NCBI RefSeq assembly: GCF_000024425.1
Contig: NC_013946.1
Location: 2,976,001 to 3,040,000, forward strand
DNA length: 64,000 nt
DNA from: Meiothermus ruber DSM 1279
GTDB taxonomy: Bacteria; Deinococcota; Deinococci; Deinococcales; Thermaceae
Direction of reading: 5' to 3'
Part shown: positions 17,127 to 26,410 of the stretch, piece by piece
Numbering within the stretch: the stretch's first letter is position 1
How the letters are laid out: each line of letters begins with the position of its first letter
Notes under the pieces: generated by a model
Seen by the model: only the letters and a program-made list of their open reading frames with translations
Database searches by the model: none
Told to the model about the DNA's origin: nothing
Made by a program: the position numbers and the translations under genes

Positions 17127-18155
17127 ATGGCTTTGCCGCAAGACCAAATCCCCTTGCTTGCCCTGCCCATCGAAGAGCTTCCGGGCCAGGGCTACCGTCG
17201 GGGCCAACTGGCCGCCTGGCTCTACGCCAAGGGGGCGCGGCAGTGGGACGAGATGACCGACCTGCCCAAGGCCTTGCGCGCCGAGTGGGCCGAGCAGTAC
17301 CGCATCTCGGAGTTCACCGAGGTCGCCCCTTTCCCAAGCCAGGACGGCTCGGTCAAGTACCTGTTCACCCTGCTGGACGGCCAGAAGACCGAGGCTGTGT
17401 ACATGCCCTACCTGAACCGTAAAACCATCTGCATCTCCAGCATGGTGGGCTGCCCGGCGGGCTGCACTTTTTGCGCCACCGGTCGGATGGGCTTTGGGCG
17501 CAACCTAACCGCCGCCGAGATGCTGGATCAGGTTCTGTTTGCGGCCTACCACCAGCAGCACGCGCCCCGCGAGATTCGCAACGTGGTGCTGATGGGCATG
17601 GGCGAGCCGTTGTTGAACCTGGAAAACGTATTTAAAGCCCTCGAGCGCATGCTGCACCCCGAGGGGCTGGCCATGAGCCCGCGCCGCATTACGCTTTCTA
17701 CCGTGGGGATTCCCCGGGGCATCTACAAAATGGCCGAGTGGGGGCTCGAGGTGCGCCTGGCCCTATCGCTCCACGCCCCCGACGACGAAACCCGCCAGCG
17801 AATCATCCCCACCGCCCACCGCTATAGCATCGCTGAAATCATGGAAGCTGTGCGGCACTACTACGCCAAGACCAAACGCCGCATCACCCTGGAGTACACC
17901 CTGCTCAAAGGCGTCAACGACCACGACTGGCAGGCCCGGGCCCTGGCCCAGCACTTTAGGGGCCTGAGCGTCCACATGAACCTGATTCCCTGGAACCCCT
18001 GGGAGGGGGCCCCCCACCAGGGCACCCCCAGGGCGCAAATTCTGAAATTCGCCGCCATTCTGGAGCAGCAGGGCATCCCCACCTCGGTGCGCTGGAGCCG
18101 GGGACGCGACGTGGGGGCCGCCTGTGGCCAGCTCGCGCTGAAGCAACCCGCCTGA
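17127..18155 (+). CDS. rlmN: Dual-specificity 23S rRNA (A2503)/tRNA (A37) methyltransferase
   Basis: RlmN is a radical-SAM enzyme that makes 2-methyladenosine at A2503 of 23S rRNA. The 4Fe-4S motif CxxxCxxC appears as CPAGCTFC (about residues 110-117), the SAM-binding GMGEPLLN follows, and a C-terminal catalytic Cys is found in VGAACGQLA. The 342-residue length is normal. ATG 17127 follows TATACT (17113-17118) by 8 bases without an SD, so the mRNA is probably leaderless. Confidence 0.96.
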   Translation: MALPQDQIPLLALPIEELPGQGYRRGQLAAWLYAKGARQWDEMTDLPKALRAEWAEQYRISEFTEVAPFPSQDGSVKYLFTLLDGQKTEAVYMPYLNRKTICISSMVGCPAGCTFCATGRMGFGRNLTAAEMLDQVLFAAYHQQHAPREIRNVVLMGMGEPLLNLENVFKALERMLHPEGLAMSPRRITLSTVGIPRGIYKMAEWGLEVRLALSLHAPDDETRQRIIPTAHRYSIAEIMEAVRHYYAKTKRRITLEYTLLKGVNDHDWQARALAQHFRGLSVHMNLIPWNPWEGAPHQGTPRAQILKFAAILEQQGIPTSVRWSRGRDVGAACGQLALKQPA

Positions 18156-18199
18156 GCCAGCCATCGCACCGGGGCAAAAGCCATACAATAAACAGCGAT

Positions 18200-18691
18200 A
18201 TGAACCGAAACGTCATCCTCATTGTGGTTATCGTGCTGGCTTTGCTGGGGGTGGGGGCCTATTTTCTGTTTGGGCAGCGCCCGGGCAGCCAGGCCAGCGC
18301 AGGCAGCGGCACGCTCTGCACCAACCAGCCCCCGGCGGCCACCGGCCTGACCAATGAGGGCATCACCACCCTGCGCATCGAAGACCTCAGGGAGGGCAGC
18401 GGCCCCCAGGCCATCACCTCCAACACCGTGCGGGTGCAGTACATCGGGCGGCTGGTAGACGGCAAGCAGTTCGACACCTCCTGCCAGCCGGGCCGCACCC
18501 CCTTCGAGTTCACCTTAGGGACCGGTCAGGTGATCCCTGGCTGGGACTCGGGCATTGTGGGTATGCGGGTCGGCGGCCAGCGCCGGCTGATTATCCCGGC
18601 CAGCCTGGCCTATGGTGAGCGCAGCCCCAGCCCCGATATTCCCCCCAACTCGGCCCTGGTTTTCGATGTGGAGCTTTTAGAAATCAAGTAG
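18200..18691 (+). CDS. FKBP-type peptidyl-prolyl isomerase, membrane-anchored
   Basis: A 163-residue protein with an N-terminal membrane helix (VILIVVIVLALLGVGAYFLF) and an FKBP domain (about 65-163): VRVQYIGRLVDGKQFDTS, FEFTLGTGQVIPGWD, GMRVGGQRRLIIPASLAYG and PNSALVFDVELLEI. The domain would lie outside the cytoplasmic membrane and help fold exported proteins. TACAAT (18184-18189) lies 10 bases before the ATG with no SD. Two Cys residues (about 40 and 94) could form a disulfide; this is only an inference. Confidence 0.92.
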   Translation: MNRNVILIVVIVLALLGVGAYFLFGQRPGSQASAGSGTLCTNQPPAATGLTNEGITTLRIEDLREGSGPQAITSNTVRVQYIGRLVDGKQFDTSCQPGRTPFEFTLGTGQVIPGWDSGIVGMRVGGQRRLIIPASLAYGERSPSPDIPPNSALVFDVELLEIK

Positions 18692-18807
18692 TCCTCGCCA
18701 GCAAGTGTTCTAACCCATACCTTACGAAGGCTGCGGGTATACTTGGAAGGTGGGTTCGCCCGGCGGGGGTGTGCATTTTCTGCCGGGCCCAGTTTCCAAA
18801 GGTGAAC

Positions 18808-19638
18808 ATGCGGTTTGTGGTATTGAGCGGACAAAGCGGGGCCGGCCTGACCTCGGCCCGGATGGCCCTGGAAGACCTGGGCTATTTTTCGGTAGACAAC
18901 ATCCCTCCGCAGCTTTGGAATGACCTGCTCAGAACCGTTGAGGCTCGAGGCATCCATAAGGTGGCGGTGGTGCTGGATATCCGGGCCCGGGATTTGCTGA
19001 ACGAGGTGGAAAGCGTCCTGGCCCAGCTCCATCCCTTCATCATCTACCTGGAGGCCAAGTCCGATATCCTGCTCAAGCGCTACAACCTTTCGCGCCGCCT
19101 GCACCCGTTGGGCATGGGCAACCTGCTGCGCGAGATTGAGGAAGAACGCCTGGCCCTGGCCCCCCTGCGCGACCGGGCCGACCTGGTGATTGACACCTCC
19201 GAGCGCACCCCCCGCCAGCTCAAGGAGGCCCTCGAGGCTGCCCTGGGCGAAGAGGAAGGCTTCCTGCTGCGCCTGTTCTCCTTCGGCTTCAAATGGGGCC
19301 CACCCCAGGATGCCGATCTGGTGCTGGATGTGCGGGCGTTGCCCAACCCCCACTACGACCCGGTACTCAAGTCGCGCCCGGGCACCGACCCGGAGGTGGC
19401 CGCCTATGTGTTCGCGGAAAAGAAGCACGAACCCTTCTACCGCACCCTGCTGACCACCATCGGGCTTTCGGCAGATGGCGCCCGCCAGACCGGACGGGCC
19501 GCCTACACTGTAGCCATCGGCTGCACCGGTGGACAACACCGCAGCGTAGCCGTGGCCGAGCGCCTGGCCCAGGAACTCTCGAGCCGCTTTCGGGTGGAGC
19601 TCGAGCACCGCGACCTAGATAAAGCCATGACCGCCTGA
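18808..19638 (+). CDS. rapZ: RapZ-family nucleotide-binding protein with altered P-loop
   Basis: A 276-residue RapZ/YvcJ protein, in E. coli an RNA adaptor that targets GlmZ for RNase E and so controls GlmS. The body is typical: FSVDNIPPQLW, VIDTSERTPRQLKE, FSFGFKWGPPQDADLVLDVR, LPNPHYDP and the C-terminal TVAIGCTGGQHRSVAVAE. The Walker A motif reads GQSGAGLTSA instead of GxSGSGKS, so the phosphate-binding Lys is replaced by Leu. ATG 18808 has AAAGGTG upstream; a TATACT box (18738-18743) is a candidate -10. The gene stops 11 bases before yvcK, the conserved rapZ-yvcK pair. Confidence 0.92.
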   Translation: MRFVVLSGQSGAGLTSARMALEDLGYFSVDNIPPQLWNDLLRTVEARGIHKVAVVLDIRARDLLNEVESVLAQLHPFIIYLEAKSDILLKRYNLSRRLHPLGMGNLLREIEEERLALAPLRDRADLVIDTSERTPRQLKEALEAALGEEEGFLLRLFSFGFKWGPPQDADLVLDVRALPNPHYDPVLKSRPGTDPEVAAYVFAEKKHEPFYRTLLTTIGLSADGARQTGRAAYTVAIGCTGGQHRSVAVAERLAQELSSRFRVELEHRDLDKAMTA

Positions 19639-19649
19639 ACGAGGCTGAT

Positions 19650-20975
19650 ATGCTCTGGAACAAGGCCAAGCGCCTCAACCTGCAAACCCTTGCCCAGGGC
19701 CTGCGCACCAATCCCGCCGACGACCGCTTTTTCAGCTCGTTGCGCTGGCTGCTGCCGGGCATGCGGGTCAAGCGGTATGCGTTTTTGGCGGCCCTGGGCC
19801 TGCTGTGCATGTTTACTGGGGTGGTTCATCTCTCCTGGCAAACCTCGTTCTTACCCTGGTTCCTGCAAACCACCCGCTGGGCCGGCTACTTTTCCATCCC
19901 GCTGTGGATCTCGGGGGGGCTTTGGCTGCTGGGCGGCCTGGTGCTGTTTTTAATGGGCTTGCGCTGGATGAACCGCAGCATGCTCTCGGCCATCACCGAC
20001 CCCAGCTCGGTCTCCAAGCAGGTTTACATCCGCCGGCGGCTCGAGGCCGGCCCCCGCATCGTGGCCCTGGGCGGAGGCACCGGGCTTTCACGCGTGCTAC
20101 GGGGCCTCAAGATGGAAACCGCTAACATCACCGCCATCGTAGCGGTCACCGACGACGGCGGCTCCACCGGGCGCCTGCGGGTCTCGTTTGGGGTTCCAGC
20201 GGTGGGCGACCTGGTGGACTGCCTGGCCGCCCTCTCGGATGCGGAGGGGCTACCAGAGCTGATGGAGTATCGCTTTCAGCGAGGAGAGGAGCTCAAGGGT
20301 CATACCTTTGGCAACCTGATGCTGGTCTCGCTGTTCGAGCTTAACAACGGCTTCGCCAAAGCCATGCGCCAGGCCAACCAGGTGCTGCGCCTGCGCGGCG
20401 CGGTATGGCCGGCTACCTACGAAGCGGCCCGTCTCTGGGCCGAGCGCGAGGATGGCACGCGGGTGCAGGGGGAGACCGCCCTGCGCGAAAAACCCGGCCG
20501 GATTCGCAGGGTGGGGCTAGCCCCTACTGGGGTGGCCGCCATGCCCGAGGCCATCACCGCCCTGCAAAAAGCCGATTTGATTGTGCTGGGGCCGGGCAGC
20601 CTCTACTCCAGCGTGATTCCCAGTTTTTTGCCCAAGGGCATCCAGACCGCCATTCAGCAGTCCCCGGCCAAGCTGGTCTACATCGTCAACATCATGAGCG
20701 AGCGCGGCGAGACCGAGGACATGGACGCTTACGACCATTTTCGCGCCATCGAGCAGCACCTGGGTCGCAGGCCCAACGTGGTGCTGGTCAATAACACCCG
20801 CATCCCCGAGGATCTGCTCAAGCGCTACCGGGCTGAAGGCCAGACCCCGGTACGTTTCAACCCCAAACGCTTCGAGGGGTTGGGGGTACGGATTGTGGCC
20901 GGCGATTTTTTGGAGCCCGGTTTTGCCCAGCACGACCCCACCCGCCTGGTTAAGGCCCTGATCAACCTGTGCTAG
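19650..20975 (+). CDS. yvcK: YvcK/CofD-like gluconeogenesis factor with N-terminal membrane domain
   Basis: A 441-residue YvcK-family protein that binds UDP-sugars and is linked to cell-wall and carbon metabolism. The CofD-like domain starts near residue 135 with IVALGGGTGLSRVLRGLK, followed by AVTDDGGSTGRLR, GHTFGNLMLVSL, VLGPGSLYSSVIPSFL and LVNNTRIP. The first 115 residues add two membrane helices (about 43-65 and 82-106), so this form should be held at the inner face of the membrane. It follows rapZ closely and has a modest SD (GAGG). Confidence 0.9.
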   Translation: MLWNKAKRLNLQTLAQGLRTNPADDRFFSSLRWLLPGMRVKRYAFLAALGLLCMFTGVVHLSWQTSFLPWFLQTTRWAGYFSIPLWISGGLWLLGGLVLFLMGLRWMNRSMLSAITDPSSVSKQVYIRRRLEAGPRIVALGGGTGLSRVLRGLKMETANITAIVAVTDDGGSTGRLRVSFGVPAVGDLVDCLAALSDAEGLPELMEYRFQRGEELKGHTFGNLMLVSLFELNNGFAKAMRQANQVLRLRGAVWPATYEAARLWAEREDGTRVQGETALREKPGRIRRVGLAPTGVAAMPEAITALQKADLIVLGPGSLYSSVIPSFLPKGIQTAIQQSPAKLVYIVNIMSERGETEDMDAYDHFRAIEQHLGRRPNVVLVNNTRIPEDLLKRYRAEGQTPVRFNPKRFEGLGVRIVAGDFLEPGFAQHDPTRLVKALINLC

Positions 20976-21102
20976 GGTTCTTGATGTAGGAGTCCATACA
21001 GGGTAGGGTGTGGGGCTGTGGGCTGCTCTGGCCCACCCATTGCCTGTGCCCCACCCAGATACCACCCGGCATTGTGGGGTATTGCAGGGGAATCCATCCG
21101 CC

Positions 21103-21789
21103 ATGATCCCGCTTCTCTTCTCCGATCCCGTAGGTGACGACCATGGGCTGGGCTACGCCTACCCCCGCGCCCCGCTGTTCGCCGAGGCCGGTTTTGCCGA
21201 TCTGACCGGTTTTGAAGCCCTTCGCAGTGGAGAGAAGCTGGTGCTCCGGGTCAGACTCCACCGCTACCCCAACCCCAACAACGCCCCCCATGGCTTCTCG
21301 CTAGCCACCATTGGCATTTACATCCACACCGGGCCTGGCGGCCAAGAAGAGCTGCCCGGGGCTGGCTTCAAGACCCCGCCGGGGCAGGGGTGGAACTGGG
21401 CTTACCTGCTCACCGGCTGGAAAGCTGAAGAGCACCGCCCTGATGGCCGCATCGAGAACGTATCGGTTACAAAGAACGGGGACTGGCTCGAGCTTGCCTC
21501 CAACCTGTCCCCAGGGGACTATGGCTACTACGTGGCGGTGGGACTCTACGACCCCTTTACGCCCTGGCACTTTCGCCCGGTGCGCCCCGGTGGGGGCGCA
21601 TGGACGCTGGACGGGCCAGCAGAAGCCCCAGCCGCCGTCGACGTGCTCTCTCAAAGCCAGAATCGGGCCTATCAAAGCGGTGTTTTACAGCCCGTTCGCG
21701 CCACCCAGAACCGCACCCCCTGGGCCATCCTGAGCGCGGCTTTGGGGGTGCTGTTCATCCTGCTGGCTTTCCGCTTTCCTCGACGATGA
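21103..21789 (+). CDS. Glucodextranase-like C-terminal (DOMON-type) domain protein with membrane anchor
   Basis: A 228-residue protein that opens with LLFSDPVGDDHGLGYAYP, the hallmark of the glucodextranase-like, probable carbohydrate-binding beta-sandwich. It continues with FEALRSGEKLVLRVRL and YVAVGLYDPFTPWHFRPV, and ends in a membrane helix (AILSAALGVLFILLAF) with a basic tail, so it is probably membrane-anchored by its C-terminus. There is no obvious N-terminal signal peptide from ATG 21103. A longer start at 21010 is possible but adds low-quality sequence. Function unknown. Confidence 0.65.
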   Translation: MIPLLFSDPVGDDHGLGYAYPRAPLFAEAGFADLTGFEALRSGEKLVLRVRLHRYPNPNNAPHGFSLATIGIYIHTGPGGQEELPGAGFKTPPGQGWNWAYLLTGWKAEEHRPDGRIENVSVTKNGDWLELASNLSPGDYGYYVAVGLYDPFTPWHFRPVRPGGGAWTLDGPAEAPAAVDVLSQSQNRAYQSGVLQPVRATQNRTPWAILSAALGVLFILLAFRFPRR

Positions 21790-21884
21790 GCCCAGTCCTG
21801 ATTGCTTAAACCGATGGCTTTGCGGGGGGTTTCGAACGACTCCCCGTACTTATGCGAACGGGCCCCCAGGGTGTACCCTAGGTT

Positions 21885-22253
21885 ATGCGCGATTTCCTGC
21901 TAAGCTTGCTGCTCAACACCCTGGCCCTGTGGCTCGTAACCCAGCTCTACGGCGGGCTTTTTTTCGCTCATGGAAGCGGTTTGGGCGATTATCTGCTGGC
22001 CGGGCTGATATTTGGCCTGGCCAACGCCCTGCTCAAACCGGTGTTGCTGTTGCTTACACTGCCCTTTAACATCCTGACCCTGGGTTTGTTTACCCTGGTG
22101 GTCAACGCTGTGATTCTGCTGGTTGTGGCGGCCCTAACGCCACTGGACGTGCGGGGTTTTGGCGGGGCTTTGATTGGGGCTATCTTGCTCTCGGTTATCA
22201 GCTTCGGACTCAACCTGCTCATTGGGCCTTCAGATCGGCACCGGGCAAGATAG
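21885..22253 (+). CDS. Phage-holin-family-4-like small membrane protein
   Basis: A 122-residue integral membrane protein with four predicted helices (about 5-25, 30-50, 57-80 and 90-112) and the family pattern LANALLKPVLLLLTLPFNILTLGLF. Proteins of this family (YvlD-like, mis-named phage holin) are common in bacteria with no phage nearby, and their role is unknown. No phage genes surround it. ATG 21885 lies close after a TACCCT/TAGGTT box, again suggesting a leaderless start. Confidence 0.8.
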   Translation: MRDFLLSLLLNTLALWLVTQLYGGLFFAHGSGLGDYLLAGLIFGLANALLKPVLLLLTLPFNILTLGLFTLVVNAVILLVVAALTPLDVRGFGGALIGAILLSVISFGLNLLIGPSDRHRAR

Positions 22254-22362
22254 CACCGGAGTCGAAAAGACAATCAGGGTGGGGTGAAGGCTGTTCCCCA
22301 GGCCAACAACACCCGCTGGGAGTGCGCCGGTAGCTGCTTACCAGCACGGAGGCTTGAAAGCT

Positions 22363-22800
22363 TCAGCGCGAACCCGTAATGTAGCTTTCCAGCTCGGCAA
22401 TCATGAACTCCTGCTGGGTTATGATGGCTTTCACCACGTCCCCAATGGAGATCACCCCCACCAGTTTGCCGTCCTCGAGCACCGGGAGGTGGCGTATGTG
22501 GTGGTCGGTCATGAGGTTCATGCAGTCGGCCACGGTGGCCTCGGGGGTAACGGTAATGAGGTCGCTGGTCATAACCTCCCCCACCCGGGTGTCCTTGGAG
22601 ATGCGGCCCATCAGGATGATCTTGCGAGCATAATCGCGCTCAGAGAAGATGCCCACCAATTGGTCGTCTTTCATCACCATAAGGGCCCCCACATCGTGGG
22701 CGGCCATGCGCTCGAGGGCCTCAAACACCGTGGCTTCCGGCGAGATGGCGTGCACCTTATTGCCCTTAGCCAGAAGCAACTGCCGTACTGTGCTGGTCAT
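22363..22800 (-). CDS. Tandem CBS-domain protein
   Basis: A 145-residue protein made of two CBS domains (about 10-65 and 75-135; VGALMVMKDDQLVGIFSERD, then IRHLPVLEDGKLVGVISIGD). Such Bateman modules bind adenosyl ligands (AMP, ATP, NADH, SAM) and act as energy sensors, but the partner is not evident here. ATG 22800 has a good SD (GGGAGG). A TACAAT -10 box (about 22876-22871 on the minus strand) with a weak TTTCAA -35 lies roughly 70 bases upstream. Confidence 0.9.
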   Translation of the reverse strand: MTSTVRQLLLAKGNKVHAISPEATVFEALERMAAHDVGALMVMKDDQLVGIFSERDYARKIILMGRISKDTRVGEVMTSDLITVTPEATVADCMNLMTDHHIRHLPVLEDGKLVGVISIGDVVKAIITQQEFMIAELESYITGSR

Positions 22801-22911
22801 AGCGAACACCTCCCAAAACAGGCGTACTAAGCGGCAAGCCTTTCCACTTCCTCTTAGGTTCGGAGTGTGTAGGCTATTGTACTTGGCCCAGCCCAACTTT
22901 TGAAATAGGGG

Positions 22912-24165
22912 TTAGGCAGCTCGAGGCCGGGGCTGCGCCTCGCGCACTGCCAGGGACAGGGTCAGGGCCGGCACCAGCAGCAGGCCCAGCACACTCAGGC
23001 TCTCGAGCACCCCATACCGCTCGATAATCGGCCCCACCACCCCGTACAAAAGCCCGGCAAACCCCCAGGTAAATCCCATCAAAAGCCCCGAGACCGTGGC
23101 CATCTGGCTTGGCTCGTGCTCCTGGGCCATGGTGACCGCCACCGGCACACCCGCGTTCATCAGCGCACCGGTAGCAGCCAGCAGCAACACATAGAACCAG
23201 TTTTCCGGCGGAACCAGCAGCAAAGCAACGTAGAGCGGAATGGCAAAGATCATGGTTCCTACCAGCACGTTGCGCCGCCCCAGCCGATCCGAGAGGGTTC
23301 CTCCCAAAAAAGCCCCTACGGTGGCCGAGATACTATAGACCGACAGGGTGAGGGCCACCTGGGCATCGGAGATACCGCGCTGGTGAAACCAAAAAGGAAT
23401 GGTGGTGGAGAAGCTCATAAACACGATGCTGCGCAGGGTCGAAACCGCCCACAGGCGGGCCACATGCCCCCGAAAAACTCGAGCCAAGTCCCGAAAGGAA
23501 GAGGGCCTGGTCTGTAGCCGGGCGGGCGGCGCCTGGCGCAACAGCAAAAAAGCCGGGATCAGGGCCAACGGGATGAACCAGGCCAGGGTCTGTAGCCCCC
23601 CCTGGTTAACCGCGGTGAGCGAGACGATGGGGCCCAGCGAGAGGCCAATGTAACCCCCGGTGCCAAAAAAGCTCATCCAGAAACCCCGCCGGGCCGGATC
23701 GGCGTACTGCCCCACCAAAGCCGCCCCCGCCGAGTGGAACAGGGCCGAGCCCAGCCCCGACAAAGCCAGCACCACCCCCGCCACCCAGAGGTTGGGGAAA
23801 AACCCCAGCAAGCCCCCCCCCAAAGCCATCAATAAAGGCCCCAAGGCGGCCAGAACCCGGCGGTCGTACCGGTCGGCCACCAGCCCAGCCAGGGGTTGCA
23901 ACAGGCTCCCGGTTAGGGATTGCAAGGCCACCAGCAGCGATACCGCCCCATAGCTCACGCCAAAGGCGGCCTGAAGTTTGGGCAGCAGAGGGGTAAGAAA
24001 GGCACCGAATAGGTCGTTGGTGGCATGAAGCCAGGAGAGCAAAAACGGCAGCACCCCAAGAGCATACGCTGACCGCCAGGTCAGGAAAAGCGGTTTAGGA
24101 ATCAAAGCCCGGCGCGATGTGCGGGCGGGGTGGTTCGGTGAAGAACCGAACGAATCTGGTTTCAC
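22912..24165 (-). CDS. MFS transporter, fosmidomycin-resistance-like
   Basis: A 417-residue 12-helix exporter. HATNDLFGAFLTPLLPKLQ and GLVADRYDRRVLAALGPLLM follow the Fsr (fosmidomycin resistance) pattern, with FHSAGAALVGQYADPARRG and GTLSDRLGRRNVLVG in later loops. The substrate is unknown. GTG 24165 overlaps the stop of the upstream PGI-like gene (GTGA), implying translational coupling. About 30 residues precede the first helix from this start, so a later start is possible. Confidence 0.8.
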   Translation of the reverse strand: MKPDSFGSSPNHPARTSRRALIPKPLFLTWRSAYALGVLPFLLSWLHATNDLFGAFLTPLLPKLQAAFGVSYGAVSLLVALQSLTGSLLQPLAGLVADRYDRRVLAALGPLLMALGGGLLGFFPNLWVAGVVLALSGLGSALFHSAGAALVGQYADPARRGFWMSFFGTGGYIGLSLGPIVSLTAVNQGGLQTLAWFIPLALIPAFLLLRQAPPARLQTRPSSFRDLARVFRGHVARLWAVSTLRSIVFMSFSTTIPFWFHQRGISDAQVALTLSVYSISATVGAFLGGTLSDRLGRRNVLVGTMIFAIPLYVALLLVPPENWFYVLLLAATGALMNAGVPVAVTMAQEHEPSQMATVSGLLMGFTWGFAGLLYGVVGPIIERYGVLESLSVLGLLLVPALTLSLAVREAQPRPRAA

Positions 24166-25046
24166 GTAGCCTGCCGCAGGTTGTCCAGTACCTCCCAGTC
24201 GCCCGGCTCCACCCCGTACAACAAGGCCAGGTAGTAGCTGGCCCAGGCCACCCGGTACCAGTAGCACAGGGCTTTGGCCAGGGTGCCTTCGGCCTCGGGC
24301 TCGGGCAGCTCAATCAGGGTGTCCACCCGGCTTTCCAGGATCTCCTGGGCGTAGCTTCGGCGCTCGTCATCACCAATGAGCACGGCGGCGATGGGATCGC
24401 CCTGCTCGTGGCGGGCCTCCAGCGCCGTCACAAAGAACTCCAGGGCCGAGGGCGGGGGGGTGAAGGAGAGGCTTTTACCGATGCGGCTAAAGGTTTGCTG
24501 CAGGGCCTGGCCCAGGCCCGGATAGCGGTCGGGCACCACCCACATAGGGGTGCGCTCCAACAGCGAGTAGGCCATAAACTTGGCTGGATTTTTACTCAAA
24601 CCGACCTCGGGGCGTAAGCGGTCGCGCTCCAAAAGCAAAGCCCGGTCGATGCGGGCCAGCTCGGCTTGCTGACCCGTGGCCAGCAGCAAAAAACGCAGGT
24701 AGCGGTAGGTGGCGAGGGGGTGGGCCGGCACCTCCACCTCGACATTCTCCCGAAAACCCAGCCGCACGATCTCTGCACCGCTCACCGATGCATAAAGCCC
24801 AGCCCCAGCCGCACCGCCAAAGTCGTAGCCCCCTTCTAGCACGAATTGCGTACCGGTAGCGGTAAGCTCCAGGGCAAAGTCGCGCGCCAGCTGTGCCGCC
24901 CACCAGCCTTCCCCAAACCCCACCACCCCGTACGGTGGGGCGTACCTGGCCTGGGGGATTGGCCCACTGCCCACCAGGTCGCGCAGATCAAAAGCCAGCC
25001 CCAAGCGGTCGGCCAAGTAGGTTTCCTGGGCGTCAAGGTCGCGCAT
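24162..25046 (-). CDS. SIS-domain, bacterial phosphoglucose/phosphomannose isomerase-like protein
   Basis: A 294-residue protein that resembles the bifunctional PGI/PMI family in overall layout (GVVGFGEGWWAAQLARDF near residue 45, a KNPAKFMAYSLLERTPMWVV domain boundary, EFFVTALEARHEQGDP, a C-terminal LALLYGVEPGDWEVLDNLR). The usual SIS signature residues are partly lost, so catalytic activity is uncertain. A TAAACT box lies 9 bases before ATG 25046. It is translationally coupled to the downstream MFS gene. Confidence 0.65.
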   Translation of the reverse strand: MRDLDAQETYLADRLGLAFDLRDLVGSGPIPQARYAPPYGVVGFGEGWWAAQLARDFALELTATGTQFVLEGGYDFGGAAGAGLYASVSGAEIVRLGFRENVEVEVPAHPLATYRYLRFLLLATGQQAELARIDRALLLERDRLRPEVGLSKNPAKFMAYSLLERTPMWVVPDRYPGLGQALQQTFSRIGKSLSFTPPPSALEFFVTALEARHEQGDPIAAVLIGDDERRSYAQEILESRVDTLIELPEPEAEGTLAKALCYWYRVAWASYYLALLYGVEPGDWEVLDNLRQAT

Positions 25047-25201
25047 TCTTTTTTCAGTTTACCCACCCTTCAGCTCAACAAAAGCGTCTTGCGGGCTTGA
25101 CTGCTCATCCGGCCTTGGGCTGTCTGGCCCATAGTCCCAAAACGGTGGCCTGCAAGGCCTGGTTTTACGCATCTGGCTAAATGCGGTAGCCTGAAGCTCG
25201 C

Positions 25202-26380
25202 ATGTCGCCCTGGGCCGTCCTCATCGCCGCCATGTTTGCCGGAACCGCCGTCTCGCTCATTGGGCAAGCCTACCCCACCCTGGCCCCCTATATCCGCACC
25301 GATCTACAGCTTTCCCTGGCCGCTGTAGGCCTGCTCAACACGTTTGTTTACATCGGCACCATGCTGGGTTCGCTGCCTTCGGGCTGGCTTACCGACAAGC
25401 TGGGCAGCCGCACGGTGATGATTGTGGGCACCCTAGCGGGCGCTGGGCTCGCCATTGCCATTGCCCTGTTTGCCAAGTCCCAATGGATGTTCATTCCGTT
25501 TTTGTTTCTGGTGGGGTTGGTGGTGGCTTCGGCCACACCCGCTGGCTCGCACGCGGTCGCCCAGTCGTTCCCGCCCGAACGGCGCGGCCTGGTAATTGGG
25601 CTACGCCAGATGGCGGTTCCCCTGGGGGGGGCGCTGGCCGCTGCCATCTTGCCAGCGGTAGCCCACCTAGCCAGTTGGCGCTGGGCCTCGGTGGTTGCAG
25701 CCGTCATCGCCATACTGGCCGCCCTGGTCACAGCCCGGCTCTACCGCGAAAGCCTGGTGCCAAAAGCCGCCCCCCAGGCCACCCCTCCAGGGCTGGCCGC
25801 GGTGTTGCGCGAGCGCAATATCCTGCTGGCGGCCACCGCCGGCGTAACCCTGCCAACCGGGCAGTTTGTGATGATTACCTACCTGATTCTGTTTCTTAAG
25901 GAGCAGTACGGGATTCCCGAGCTCACCGGCGCTGCCCTGCTCACCGCTGCCCAGTTCGCCGGCGCTTTTAGTCGGGTATTCTGGTCGTGGCTATCGGACA
26001 GGATGGGGGGCCAGCGCAAACCATTGCTGGTCATGATGGTGGGGCTGGCCGGGTTAAGTGCACTGGTGCTGGCCTGGCTTCCCCCTGGCACGCCCTTGCT
26101 GTTCAAGGCCCTCATCGTGGTGCTGTACGGAGCCACCGCACTGGGCTGGCAGGGCTTGCATTTTTCGCTTCTAACCGAGCTTTCGCCTCCCGGCTGGGAG
26201 GGGCGGGTGGTGGGGTTTGGCCTGATTTTTACCTCCATCGGCATCGCGGCTGCGCCGCCCCTGTTTGGCCTGTTGGTAGATTCCAGCAACAACTACGCCC
26301 TGGGCTGGATTGCCCAGGCCGCGGTGTTTGGGCTCGGCGCTTTTTTGCTGTCCAACATTGAGGAGAAAACCCGCCGTTAG
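25202..26380 (+). CDS. MFS transporter
   Basis: A 392-residue 12-helix major facilitator, with loop motif GWLTDKLGSRTVMIVG in the first half and SWLSDRMGGQRKPLLVMM in the second. The NarK/nitrate-cyanate and CynX-type branch is the nearest pattern (GLVIGLRQMAVPLGGALAA), but no substrate can be named. TAGCCT lies 9 bases before ATG 25202 without an SD. It is divergent from the PGI-like gene, and the 155-base gap holds no other gene. Confidence 0.85.
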   Translation: MSPWAVLIAAMFAGTAVSLIGQAYPTLAPYIRTDLQLSLAAVGLLNTFVYIGTMLGSLPSGWLTDKLGSRTVMIVGTLAGAGLAIAIALFAKSQWMFIPFLFLVGLVVASATPAGSHAVAQSFPPERRGLVIGLRQMAVPLGGALAAAILPAVAHLASWRWASVVAAVIAILAALVTARLYRESLVPKAAPQATPPGLAAVLRERNILLAATAGVTLPTGQFVMITYLILFLKEQYGIPELTGAALLTAAQFAGAFSRVFWSWLSDRMGGQRKPLLVMMVGLAGLSALVLAWLPPGTPLLFKALIVVLYGATALGWQGLHFSLLTELSPPGWEGRVVGFGLIFTSIGIAAAPPLFGLLVDSSNNYALGWIAQAAVFGLGAFLLSNIEEKTRR

Positions 26381-26410
26381 CGCGGTTTCGTCGGTGATGT
26401 TGCCGTCTTT

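Noticed and set aside
21885-22253. Prophage remnant because of the holin-family name
   Set aside because: The family is widespread outside phage, and no phage gene, integrase or att site lies near it.
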